DNA of 64,000 nt, taken from the NCBI GenBank assembly GCA_024102915.1, contig JAGFJG010000121.1, positions 1 to 64,000 of the forward strand, in the 5' to 3' direction. The notes under the pieces are model-generated. The model saw nothing but the letters and a program-made list of their open reading frames with translations, had not been told where the DNA came from and made no database searches. Shown here in pieces: positions 27,859-35,652 of the stretch (position 1 is its first letter; each line of letters opens with the position of its first letter). The position numbers and the translations under genes are program-made. Source of the DNA: Caldilineales bacterium (lineage in GTDB: Bacteria > Chloroflexota > Anaerolineae > J102).

Positions 27859-28773
27859 CTAGCCTTCCGCTTCAGCAGGTGCGTCCGTCCCCTCGTCATC
27901 AGCTTCTGGCTCTGCCTCGTCCTCCGCTGGCGCCGCTTCCACTTCCGCCGCAGGTTCCACCGCCGCCGCAGTCACGGTCACCGGCACAGTCGCTGAAGCA
28001 ACGATGACCTCGCCTTCATCCGTCACGACATCGTCGACGACGACAGCGCCCTCATCGGTGATTACGCCTGCTTCCACAGCGCTGCCTTCCGCCGTGACCA
28101 CGCCAACCTCATAGGCCGCGCCTTCATCCGTGATCACAGCCGCGCCTGCCACGACCGCATCGCTGGTAATGACAGCGCCTACGACTTCAGCGGACTGATC
28201 ATCGACGGCGATTTCCTGCATGGCCAGACCGTCTTCGGCCAGAACCAGGCCCAGGGCCATGCTCTTGCCCGCTTCCAACAGGCGAGAGATCTCGGCAGCG
28301 AGATTCGAGACGAACACAGCCAGTTGCTCATCACCGACTTGTTGCTGAACCGCCTTTAGGAAATCATGACTCGTAATCATGGCCAGGGCGGATGTACTCG
28401 GTTTCAAGGCGACGCCAATCGTGCTCAGACTACTGTCCTTGAACCCGGCGTCGCCATGCGCGGCGATGGCGCCGATGGCCGCGCCGGCGCTGGCGCCAAG
28501 CGCAATCCCGGCTGGCCCGCCCAGAATGCCCAGCACGCCGCCGACGAGGGCGCCAACGCCCGCGCCTTTGCCCGTACTCATATCGCCGGTCTCGTGATAT
28601 TTCACTTTGCCGGCAGCATCCTGGCGGATTACGGCGGCATCCTCAAAGTACATCTGATTTTGTTTCTTGGCCTCTTGCAATGCTTTCAGGGCTTCGTCGG
28701 CGGCGTTTTCATCGGTGAATGCCATGACGAGAAAGCCAACGGCGGGCACGGCTTGGGGTTGTTCATCACTCAT
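27859..28773 (-). CDS. DUF1269 protein with glycine-zipper segment and 12-residue tandem repeats
   Basis: The protein has 304 residues from the ATG at 28773 (AGGAGA 9 nt upstream). The N-terminal part (10-160) is DUF1269: VGFLVMAFTDENAADEALKAL, then a Gly-rich membrane-inserting stretch GAGVGALVGGVLGILGGPAG (69-88), and a domain ending VFVSNLAAEI. From 201 to 260 come five head-to-tail 12-residue repeats of the form V(I/V)T(D/A/S)EG plus six residues, with two weaker copies before them (177-200). A strongly acidic Glu/Ala tail ends the protein. DUF1269 is found in stress-related loci but has no known activity. The repeats suggest a beta-solenoid or stacked hairpins. Confidence 0.85.
   Translation of the reverse strand: MSDEQPQAVPAVGFLVMAFTDENAADEALKALQEAKKQNQMYFEDAAVIRQDAAGKVKYHETGDMSTGKGAGVGALVGGVLGILGGPAGIALGASAGAAIGAIAAHGDAGFKDSSLSTIGVALKPSTSALAMITSHDFLKAVQQQVGDEQLAVFVSNLAAEISRLLEAGKSMALGLVLAEDGLAMQEIAVDDQSAEVVGAVITSDAVVAGAAVITDEGAAYEVGVVTAEGSAVEAGVITDEGAVVVDDVVTDEGEVIVASATVPVTVTAAAVEPAAEVEAAPAEDEAEPEADDEGTDAPAEAEG
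27994..28173 (-). repeat. Five 36-bp tandem coding repeats in the DUF1269 gene
   Basis: This stretch encodes VITSDAVVAGAA, VITDEGAAYEVG, VVTAEGSAVEAG, VITDEGAVVVDD and VVTDEGEVIVAS in tandem. Two weaker 12-residue units extend the array to about 28245. The repetition is exact in length, so it arose by duplication or is kept by structural selection. Confidence 0.8.
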
Positions 28774-28846
28774 TTGGGAGTCTCCTGGGGGTGAGTTGTG
28801 ATTAAGTGGTTGAAGGTCGATGATTAATAATGGGTTCTCCTGCAAT

Positions 28847-28930
28847 AACCGCAGGGAGCACAGAGAAAGCACTTGACTTCGAGCTTCAAAAGCTCATGAA
28901 ATCTCTGTGTTCTCCGCGGCCTCTGTGGTT
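28847..28930. repeat. Word-repeat palindrome, family 3
   Basis: The left part AACCGCAGGGAGCACAGAGA (28847-28866) is mirrored by TCTCTGTGTTCTCCGCGG and CTCTGTGGTT (to 28930). An inner GAGCTTCAAAAGCTC hairpin lies at 28881-28895. It lies between the DUF1269 gene and the acidic-protein gene and may fold in the transcript. Confidence 0.6.
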
Positions 28931-29005
28931 GCAAAACCCTTTTGCAGTAGAGCCAGACCTAAATCATCGATCTTCTTAAGATGTTCTGAATGGCGCTAGG
29001 TGATC

Positions 29006-29839
29006 TCAACCGGCGGCATCGTCCAGGGCATCGGCAGTGGCCGACAACGCTTCAGCCTGGCCCAGCGTTTCCGCCGCTTCGGCAATGTCGGCAACGCCTG
29101 CGGCAGCGGCCATACGTGCTTCCGCCGCCATCTCGTCCGAGACCTCGACCTCGATTGCGCCATCCACAACGCGTTCGATGCCATCGACAGCCATCGCCTC
29201 GCCGGCAGCAGCGGCAGCGCCTGCCACTTCCAGTCTGGTGGCGCCTTCCATCATTTCGTTCACGCCCATGTCGCCGATCTCATAAGCGGTCGCTTCCATT
29301 GCCATAGAAACGGCTCTCGATGCGGCGAACTTGATGATGGAATCCAGGGCGATTTCGCGCAGCGATTCCGCTTTCATTTCCAGGAAGTCGGCGAGAATCG
29401 GCATATCGCGCAGAGCCACCACATCGCCCGCCAGCGCCAACTGTCCGGCAATGGCGGCCAATTCCATGCCATGTTCCAGATCGGTGGCCGACAAGACGCT
29501 CACGATCTCGCTCTGGACCTCGACATCTTCCGATGCCGCCAGCAGTTCGGCGCCTTCGGCCATGTCGACGATGCCCGCCTCGGCGACCAATACGCTGATC
29601 CTTTCCAGACCTTCGGCCACCACTAACTCGTCAACGCCACGAGTCATATTGCTGGCGCCTTCAGCCAGGGCTTCGCGGCTGACATCACTCGCTGCCGCCG
29701 CGTATTCCAGTTCAACCACGCCGAGTTCGGCCTGGTCTACGGCCACGACGGCTTCGATTTCCGCCAATGCTTCGATGTCGGCGGCAGTATCTTTTAATTC
29801 GTCTTTGTCAACCGAAACGGTCTTACTTTTTTTTGCCAT
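29006..29839 (-). CDS. Acidic, alanine-rich helical protein of unknown family
   Basis: The protein has 277 residues; AGGAGA lies 9 nt before the ATG. I do not recognise the family. It starts with a basic stretch (MAKKSKTVSVDKDELKD) and is then very rich in Ala, Glu, Val and Asp, with no Cys, no Trp and no hydrophobic membrane segment. It should be mostly helical. A loose internal resemblance exists between EGASNMTRGVDELVVAEGLE (61-80) and EGATRLEVAGAAAAAGEAM (about 200-218). The composition recalls phasin-like or other coating proteins, but no family signature supports that. Neighbours are the DUF1269 protein and a small membrane protein, all with strong AGGAG sites. Confidence 0.7.
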   Translation of the reverse strand: MAKKSKTVSVDKDELKDTAADIEALAEIEAVVAVDQAELGVVELEYAAAASDVSREALAEGASNMTRGVDELVVAEGLERISVLVAEAGIVDMAEGAELLAASEDVEVQSEIVSVLSATDLEHGMELAAIAGQLALAGDVVALRDMPILADFLEMKAESLREIALDSIIKFAASRAVSMAMEATAYEIGDMGVNEMMEGATRLEVAGAAAAAGEAMAVDGIERVVDGAIEVEVSDEMAAEARMAAAAGVADIAEAAETLGQAEALSATADALDDAAG

Positions 29840-29948
29840 GTGGGGTTCTCCTTTGGAAAAGGGAATAGAGGGATGGGTTGGTGAGAAGGGTGGGAAGCGC
29901 AGGCGTCCAACGTCGTTTGCCGGACGCCTGCTCAGCCAGCAATGAAAT

Positions 29949-30266
29949 CTAGGCAGTAGTTGCCGACTGACCGCTTCCGGGGTAACCAGGAATCTGATTG
30001 CGGTTGGCGGCGACCTGCTGCCACTTCATGGCATCCAGCAACACGCCGAGGATGATCCACATCCAATCCCAGCCGTTGATGCCAGTCGGGCTCCAGACGA
30101 GCATGTACATGACGGTGGTGAAGGGGAGGAAGATGATGCCCAACAACGGCCAGAACCAGGTGTTCCAAACGATATCCCAACGAGCGCTGAATATCCAGGC
30201 CAGGATGAGGAACAGACGCGGGGCGACGGCAATGCCAAAGGCCAGCAAACATCCTAAAAGTATCAT
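29949..30266 (-). CDS. Small membrane protein, paralogue of 38646-38942
   Basis: The protein has 105 residues from the ATG at 30266, which has AAGGAGAA upstream; a longer in-frame start at 30359 lacks a ribosome site. Three hydrophobic helices are predicted. The shared core with the second copy reads PLLGIIFLPFTT, then MYMLVWSPTGINGWDWMW, and ends NRNQIPG. The W-rich GWDW turn and the polar Asn-Arg-Asn-Gln tail are conserved, so both matter. No function is known. It belongs to the stress-like minus-strand island. Confidence 0.82.
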   Translation of the reverse strand: MILLGCLLAFGIAVAPRLFLILAWIFSARWDIVWNTWFWPLLGIIFLPFTTVMYMLVWSPTGINGWDWMWIILGVLLDAMKWQQVAANRNQIPGYPGSGQSATTA

Positions 30267-30813
30267 AAGAAATTCTCCTTCGGTGTGAAATAGACAGGGT
30301 CGATAAAATTGTGATTGTTTCAAGTGTATTGAATGTGACTTTAATCCATTTAGTAGCACCTCCCGAATGAAAGGTTTGGTCGAGAATTGACTATTCGATT
30401 GTCATGGACAGCGCTCAGTATAATGCTAAATTAGCAACTTTGAAATTAAGTTTTGTTTACAATTTCTTTTTCGTCAAACTTATCTGTCAAAACTGCAAGT
30501 GCCGTGGGCAGAATGGCTCGGATCTGATGGGGGTCGGGCAGAGCTGAGCTTGCTTCTCTCGAATCTGCCCGACCATGTCGATTGATCATAGCCCCAGGTT
30601 TGCGGCCAGGGCTCGAAGGGGGCGGCAGGCCCCATCTCCGCCGCCCGCGTCAAGTTCGCGTGCGGATTTCGTCGCCAAAATTTTCCGGTCGGCGACCGCT
30701 TTGTCCGGGGTGCGGGCAATCGTCTCGCCGAATTTGCGGTCGGGAATCGGCAGTACAGCGCCCCCGAGATTCTCTTGATGAGGTTGATAGCCTTTCTGGC
30801 TGTGTACGGCGAA
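30267..30813. other. 547-bp non-coding region with strong secondary structure
   Basis: The first 230 bp are A/T-rich. After that the composition turns G+C-rich and highly structured. It contains a perfect 11-bp hairpin GGTCGGGCAGA/TCTGCCCGACC (30532-30574), GGCGGC/GCCGCC (30621-30645), and GTCGCC/GGCGAC (30671-30696). ORFs here have no ribosome sites. It may be a non-coding RNA or an old repeat; no known riboswitch consensus was recognised. Confidence 0.5.
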
Positions 30814-31362
30814 CTAGTCCGTCGTCTTCTTTCCGCCTATCAATTCGCCCTGGTAGACGATACTGGCCGCAGCCAGCACGACGACGATGATGGTGCTGAT
30901 CGTGCTTGACAGACTATTGTCGAAGAGTTCATTCACCCCACGTGTGACCAGCAGTGCGCCAACCAGCCCGGACAGGATGATGACGCCCCAATCCTGCGAA
31001 CCTTTACGCGCCCGCCGGATCAGAACGAGTCCGATAACGCCGCCAATCACTGCCAGAATCCAGTTCATCAACCCCCAATCCAGATTGAATAGATTGAGGA
31101 ATCCCAGGACGACGGCGGCGCCGCCAATCGCGCCGATCACGAGGACGATCACTTCGATCATCCCTTTGGCGAAACCGGCCAGGAAGAAACCGGCGATGGC
31201 CAGAACCAGGGGCAGCCCGACCATGATCAGTGTGCTCGGTTGGTCGAACAGGGTGAGAAAGCCCACGCCGAGCAGCGCGCCCACAGCCGCGCCCAGGATG
31301 GCGAGTCGTTTTCCGAGCACGAGGACGGCAATTCCGATTGCGATGACTAAGATTGGGAACAT
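30814..31362 (-). CDS. Polytopic membrane protein of unknown function
   Basis: This 182-residue protein is almost wholly hydrophobic, with six to seven predicted helices and Gly-rich packing (AAVGALLGVGFLTL, VIGAIGGAAVVLGFLNLF, VIGGVIGLVLIRRARKG). The basic RRARKG loop sits after about two thirds of the helices. The layout is reminiscent of TM7S3/TM198-like or DUF4203 proteins, but this was judged by eye only. GGAG lies about 10 nt before the ATG. It is part of the island of membrane and stress proteins and is followed by the structured non-coding region. Confidence 0.75.
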   Translation of the reverse strand: MFPILVIAIGIAVLVLGKRLAILGAAVGALLGVGFLTLFDQPSTLIMVGLPLVLAIAGFFLAGFAKGMIEVIVLVIGAIGGAAVVLGFLNLFNLDWGLMNWILAVIGGVIGLVLIRRARKGSQDWGVIILSGLVGALLVTRGVNELFDNSLSSTISTIIVVVLAAASIVYQGELIGGKKTTD

Positions 31363-31459
31363 GTTGTTTTACTCCAGCGAAGAATGTTGAGTGAATTCAA
31401 TGAAAAGACGAGAGATGATGGGAACGATGGAAACAACTTGAGAGAATTGGGTCGGAAGC

Positions 31460-32320
31460 CTATTTCGAGATAGGCCGATTGCAGGCGCGAGGCAATGAGA
31501 CTTTCGCGCTTTTGCCGATGCGGGTCAGGTCGAGTTCGATACCGAAGTCGCCCTGGAACTTGAGCGGTTCGTATTCGCCGCTGAAATTGCCGCGGAAGGC
31601 CACAGGATAGCCGCTGGCGACATCGACATAAACATGGGCGTCTTCCGCCGCCCAGAGTAATTCGGCGAATTTCTGCAGTTCCTCGTTCGAACTTTCTTGG
31701 GCGGCGGCCAGGAACGCGTCGCCGTCGATGACGTAGTGATTGACTTTAGCGCCGTTTATGGTTTCCTGGCCGACCAGTTCACCGCGGGCCACGTCGCTGC
31801 TCGTCAACATTTCCATCAGCCATTGCGGACTCATTTTGTCCAGCGTATCGGTGGCGTTCAAGGCTTGCGGTTTGATGCACACGGGAACCAGGCCGTTGAT
31901 CACGATGTATGCGCCATCGGGCGTTTTGTAGAGATCGACCTTCGAGGGCGTGAACAGACCGACGAGGGAGCCGCCGACCTTGGCGGCCAGATCGCCCAGC
32001 AGCGGGCCGGACACGGTGATCTGGCTCTTGTTCTGCGGGTTGACCGCTAACTTGCCGGTGAGGTCGCCCTGAGTGCGCTCGCCATCGATCAGGCCATTCA
32101 CTTCGAGCCTGACCGTCGCTTCGAACGCGTCGAGTTCTGCGATCGATTCGATGGGGATCGGTTCACCGGGCGGAGGGGCGAAGAGTCTGGCCGGGGTGAG
32201 CAACGAGGCCAGGGATGTTGTGGAGATTGCCGGCGCGACGAAGTTGAACGCCAGGATCAGCGTAACCGCCGTGACGACAACGATAATTCCAGCGAGCAGG
32301 TTGCGGTACAATGCTTTCAT
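31460..32320 (-). CDS. Membrane-anchored LppX/LprAFG-like lipid-binding-fold protein
   Basis: The protein has 286 residues from the ATG at 32320 (GGAG 10 nt upstream); 21 extra upstream residues are possible but lack a site. One N-terminal anchor helix (about 7-28) precedes an extracytoplasmic domain. The pattern of beta-strands (FEATVRLEVNGLIDGERTQGDLTGKL), the phrase VNHYVIDGDAF, and the closing DVASGYPVAFRGNFSG with YEPLKFQGDF resemble LppX/LprG-type half-barrels that carry lipids. There is no lipobox, so it is held by the helix rather than a lipid. The lipid-carrier role is an inference. Confidence 0.55.
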   Translation of the reverse strand: MKALYRNLLAGIIVVVTAVTLILAFNFVAPAISTTSLASLLTPARLFAPPPGEPIPIESIAELDAFEATVRLEVNGLIDGERTQGDLTGKLAVNPQNKSQITVSGPLLGDLAAKVGGSLVGLFTPSKVDLYKTPDGAYIVINGLVPVCIKPQALNATDTLDKMSPQWLMEMLTSSDVARGELVGQETINGAKVNHYVIDGDAFLAAAQESSNEELQKFAELLWAAEDAHVYVDVASGYPVAFRGNFSGEYEPLKFQGDFGIELDLTRIGKSAKVSLPRACNRPISK

Positions 32321-32403
32321 ACGTTCATATCTCCGCACAACGGGGTGCAGCCTGTTTGGCAGCGTTTGTCTCTTGATGAGCACGGTTTTGTCAGATGCCG
32401 TCG

Positions 32404-33816
32404 CTATGCTCCTGGCACGGCATTGAGCCTGCCATCGTTGACGGCGTTGACGAAGCTCTGATAATCACGTTGGTTTTGGTCAGCATAAGCTTTGGCGAAT
32501 TCGGCAAGCGCGATCTGGAATGAGGCGTTCTTGCCAAGATATGCACTGATAGCGATGCGGTCGCCCGAGCGAGCATGGGCGCGGGCGAGCGTCCAACCGC
32601 ACATCTTGCCGTAGATCATGATCTCGTCCGGGGTCATGGTTTCGACCTCCAATGAAATCTTCCAATCCCACAATTGGCGGATGTAAAAATCGTGGGATTT
32701 CCCGTCCAACCCTGCGGACACCCGCTCCCAACCCAGGAAAATGTCGCTGGCAGCCTGCATCAGACGTTGGCCTTCGACGACGCGTTTGCCGTGTTCGGCA
32801 TAAACGCTCTTGCCAAGGAATGGCTCCAATACCGAGGCCTCCGCCTCTTTCACTTGCAGGAACAGAGGATCGGTCGGGTCGCGCCCGGTCAATAACACGA
32901 TGTACGTGCGCGTGCCCACACTGCCCACGCCGACGACTTTGCGCGCCATGTGTATATATTTGTAATGATCGAGCAGATATCGCCGGTCATCTTGCAAGGT
33001 GCGACTATAAGTTTGGAGCAGGCTGCGAATGGTCTCTTCGAGCACGTCAGGATTTATATCCGAGGCAAGCTCTTCGATCGGGACAATCAACGGCGGCTTC
33101 GCTTTGATGCGCAGGCGGCCATTCACCTCTTCCGTCAGTTTTTCCACCGCACGCTGGTTGTCACGACCATGCGCCAGAGTCAGGTTTGCTTCGAGCGCCT
33201 TGATAGATCGGGCTTTCGAATCCATCCCCCAACGTGCTTCCATCCCCGCCGGATCGAGATGCAGGCACCACATGTCGAGATAGCCCAACTCGGCGAATTC
33301 CTGGATGGCGCGATGGTATTCGCCAACCGCGCCTTCCACGATGCGCGAGCGATGCCTGTCATTGATTCCCATCTGGCGTCCGACGATTTCGATGCTGGCG
33401 GCCAGGCGTTTGACATCCCATTCAAATGGGCCCGGCAAAGTCTCGTCGAAATCGTTGACATCGAGCACCAACTCCCGCTCCGGCGACGCGAACCCGCCGA
33501 AATTCGACAGGTGCGCGTCGCCACAGAGTTGAACGCGTATCCCGGTGTTGGGCATGGCCGCCAGATCGGCGGCCATGATGGCGGCGGCGCCGCGATAGAA
33601 GGCGAAAGGCGATGCCATCATGCGCCAGTGACGAATGGGCACCAGTTCGGGGATGCGTGTTTCCGCCTGTGCCGCCAGCGCTTGCAGCGGGTCGGCCCGC
33701 TCAGCCGGCGCTTCCCAGGCCGCGTGATTCTCGCGCGGGAATTTGGCGCGCATCTCTTTACCGTGCTCCATCCGTTCTTGCAGCGTCTTTTTCGTGGGGA
33801 CGATTGCCGCCGTCAT
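32404..33816 (-). CDS. DUF2252 family protein
   Basis: This 470-residue protein matches DUF2252 throughout: PFAFYRGAAAIMAADLA, VQLCGDAHLSNFGGFASPER, VLDVNDFDETLPGPFEWDVKRLAAS, GVGSVGTRTYIVLL and the C-terminal CGWTLARAHARSGD. The GDAHLxNFG and DxNDFD elements resemble the catalytic and metal-binding loops of aminoglycoside-phosphotransferase-like kinases, so a small-molecule kinase is plausible but unproven. GGGAGA lies 6 nt before the ATG. It is next to the SulP transporter, on the same strand. Confidence 0.93.
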   Translation of the reverse strand: MTAAIVPTKKTLQERMEHGKEMRAKFPRENHAAWEAPAERADPLQALAAQAETRIPELVPIRHWRMMASPFAFYRGAAAIMAADLAAMPNTGIRVQLCGDAHLSNFGGFASPERELVLDVNDFDETLPGPFEWDVKRLAASIEIVGRQMGINDRHRSRIVEGAVGEYHRAIQEFAELGYLDMWCLHLDPAGMEARWGMDSKARSIKALEANLTLAHGRDNQRAVEKLTEEVNGRLRIKAKPPLIVPIEELASDINPDVLEETIRSLLQTYSRTLQDDRRYLLDHYKYIHMARKVVGVGSVGTRTYIVLLTGRDPTDPLFLQVKEAEASVLEPFLGKSVYAEHGKRVVEGQRLMQAASDIFLGWERVSAGLDGKSHDFYIRQLWDWKISLEVETMTPDEIMIYGKMCGWTLARAHARSGDRIAISAYLGKNASFQIALAEFAKAYADQNQRDYQSFVNAVNDGRLNAVPGA

Positions 33817-33867
33817 CTGGGATCTCCCGCCCCATTCCAGGGCATACTTGTGAATTGAATGTTGACG

Positions 33868-35568
33868 TCAGGCAGTCTGGGCCTTGTAGGCGCTGAGGAC
33901 AGCCTCCAGATCCGGGAAGAAGGCATCCTGGCCGACCGCCTCGGTCACGCCAGAGACGTCAAGGTTCTGGCGCACCTGTTCGCTGGCAGAAGAAAAGACC
34001 AGTTTGACGCCCTTATCCTTCAGTTCCTTCGCCGACTCGCGCAGCGTCGCGGCGGCAGAGAAATCGATCTCATCGACTGCAATTAGATCACAACACAGCC
34101 ATTTGACAGGGTCAGGCCCGAGTTGCGCCAGTTTCGATAACTCTTGTGCCAGCAACTCGGAGTTGGCGTAATACATGCTGTGATTGAAGCGATACATCAC
34201 GAGGCCCGGTACAGCTTCTTGTGCGTCTGCAATCGGGACAACTTTCAAAGCGCCATCGCTTTCAAACAGCGTGCTGTTCTTGGGCTTGTAGCCGAAGGAA
34301 GTATGCGCCAGCAACGAGAGCAGAATCGCCAGGATGATGCCCTGCTCGACGCCGATGAAAACTACGACGGCGGCGGTGATCGCTGCGACCCAGAATTCCA
34401 TCGGGCGCTCGGCCAGGATGCGGCGCATGCCTTTGTAGTCGACAAGCTCGACGCCGATCATGAAGACGACGGAAGAGAGAACCGCTTCAGGCATAAATGA
34501 GAGAGGCACCGTGAGAAACAGCAACACAATGACGACGATAGCCGCGGTCACCAGCATAGAAAGCTGGCTGCGTCCGCCGGCGCTGTCGACCATTTGCGTC
34601 TTGGTGGGGCTGCCGTTGACGACGAATGTGCCCGACAGGCCAGCGCCGATGTTCGCCAGACCCAGGCCCACCAGATCGACGTTTTCGCTGAATCGTTCGT
34701 TATAGCGTGTGGCATAGGCGCGCGATGTAGCGGCGCTCTGCGCCAGAATCACGATGAACATGGAGATGGCGGTTGGCAAAAGCCGCTGAATCAACGACCA
34801 GTTAATCGTGACATCCGGCAGGCCGATGCTCGGCAGACCACTGGGAACCGTGCCAAGCACTGCCACGCCGTAGTTTGATGAGAGATTGAGGGCGTAGCTG
34901 AGGACAATAGCGCCGATGACGGCGATCAGAGCGCCGGGGATCTTTTTGTTGATGCGCCGAAGGATCAGGATTGTGCCCAATACGCCGACGGAAACAGCGA
35001 GTGTGGGCCAGTTGATCTGGCCGAGTTGCTGCACGTCGGTCACCAGTTTCTGGATGGGGCCAGCCCCGCCGCCGGGTATCCCCAGCATGCCGGATATTTG
35101 CCCGATAGCCACCTGGATGCCGACGCCAGTGAGAAAGCCGATCAAAACCGTCCGCGATAGAAAGTCGGCGAGAAAGCCCAGATTTAGCAGTCGGGCCAGG
35201 ATGAGGAGCCCGGCCGCCATCAGCGCCAACACACCGGCCAGGGCAACATATTGCGGTGATGCCACCGCCGCCATTCCGGCCAGTCCTGCAGCCATGATGG
35301 CGGCAGTGGCCGAGTCTGCGCCGACGACCAGATGCCGGGATGAGCCGAAAAGTGCGAACAGGGCGATCGGGATCACGATGGTGTACAGGCCCGTGATCAC
35401 CGGCATACCGGCGATTTTCGTGTAGCCCATCACCTCTGGGATGGCGAGGGCGGCGAGTGTGACCCCAGCGATGACGTCGGTCGGGATTTGCGACGACACG
35501 AGGGGCAGGATTCCGTTCAGGATGGGTAAATTCCGTCCTGGTTTACTCTTTGCAGTTGCTGCTGACAT
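33868..35568 (-). CDS. SulP-family anion transporter with STAS domain
   Basis: This 566-residue SulP/SLC26 transporter moves sulfate, bicarbonate or another anion across the inner membrane. It has about twelve helices from residue 20 to 420, with the signature ALAIPEVMGYTKIAGMPVITGLY, then NIGAGLSGTFVVNGSPTKTQMVDSAGGRSQ. A C-terminal STAS domain (about 450-560) carries LCCDLIAVDEIDFSAAATL. The start ATG at 35568 follows AGGAGG. Substrate choice cannot be told from sequence, and no carbonic anhydrase is beside it. Confidence 0.95.
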   Translation of the reverse strand: MSAATAKSKPGRNLPILNGILPLVSSQIPTDVIAGVTLAALAIPEVMGYTKIAGMPVITGLYTIVIPIALFALFGSSRHLVVGADSATAAIMAAGLAGMAAVASPQYVALAGVLALMAAGLLILARLLNLGFLADFLSRTVLIGFLTGVGIQVAIGQISGMLGIPGGGAGPIQKLVTDVQQLGQINWPTLAVSVGVLGTILILRRINKKIPGALIAVIGAIVLSYALNLSSNYGVAVLGTVPSGLPSIGLPDVTINWSLIQRLLPTAISMFIVILAQSAATSRAYATRYNERFSENVDLVGLGLANIGAGLSGTFVVNGSPTKTQMVDSAGGRSQLSMLVTAAIVVIVLLFLTVPLSFMPEAVLSSVVFMIGVELVDYKGMRRILAERPMEFWVAAITAAVVVFIGVEQGIILAILLSLLAHTSFGYKPKNSTLFESDGALKVVPIADAQEAVPGLVMYRFNHSMYYANSELLAQELSKLAQLGPDPVKWLCCDLIAVDEIDFSAAATLRESAKELKDKGVKLVFSSASEQVRQNLDVSGVTEAVGQDAFFPDLEAVLSAYKAQTA

Positions 35569-35652
35569 CTGCGGCGCCTCCTGACAATGGTGTGAAGATG
35601 GGAATGAGTAGAGAAGTGAACGGATGTTGAACGGCGTGTAGAAACTGGCAGA

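Noticed and set aside
30532-30720. Possible c-di-GMP or c-di-AMP riboswitch
   Set aside because: A few words (GCCGCAAACC, GGGGC) looked suggestive, but the ordered consensus stems and loops of those classes are not present.
30480-30890. Short ORFs of 67-102 codons on both strands in the structured intergenic region
   Set aside because: They have no ribosome sites, unusual composition, and overlap perfect hairpins, so coding is unlikely.
32950-33858. 302-codon plus-strand ORF opposite the DUF2252 gene
   Set aside because: It is antisense to conserved DUF2252 motifs, and its composition is that of a shadow frame.
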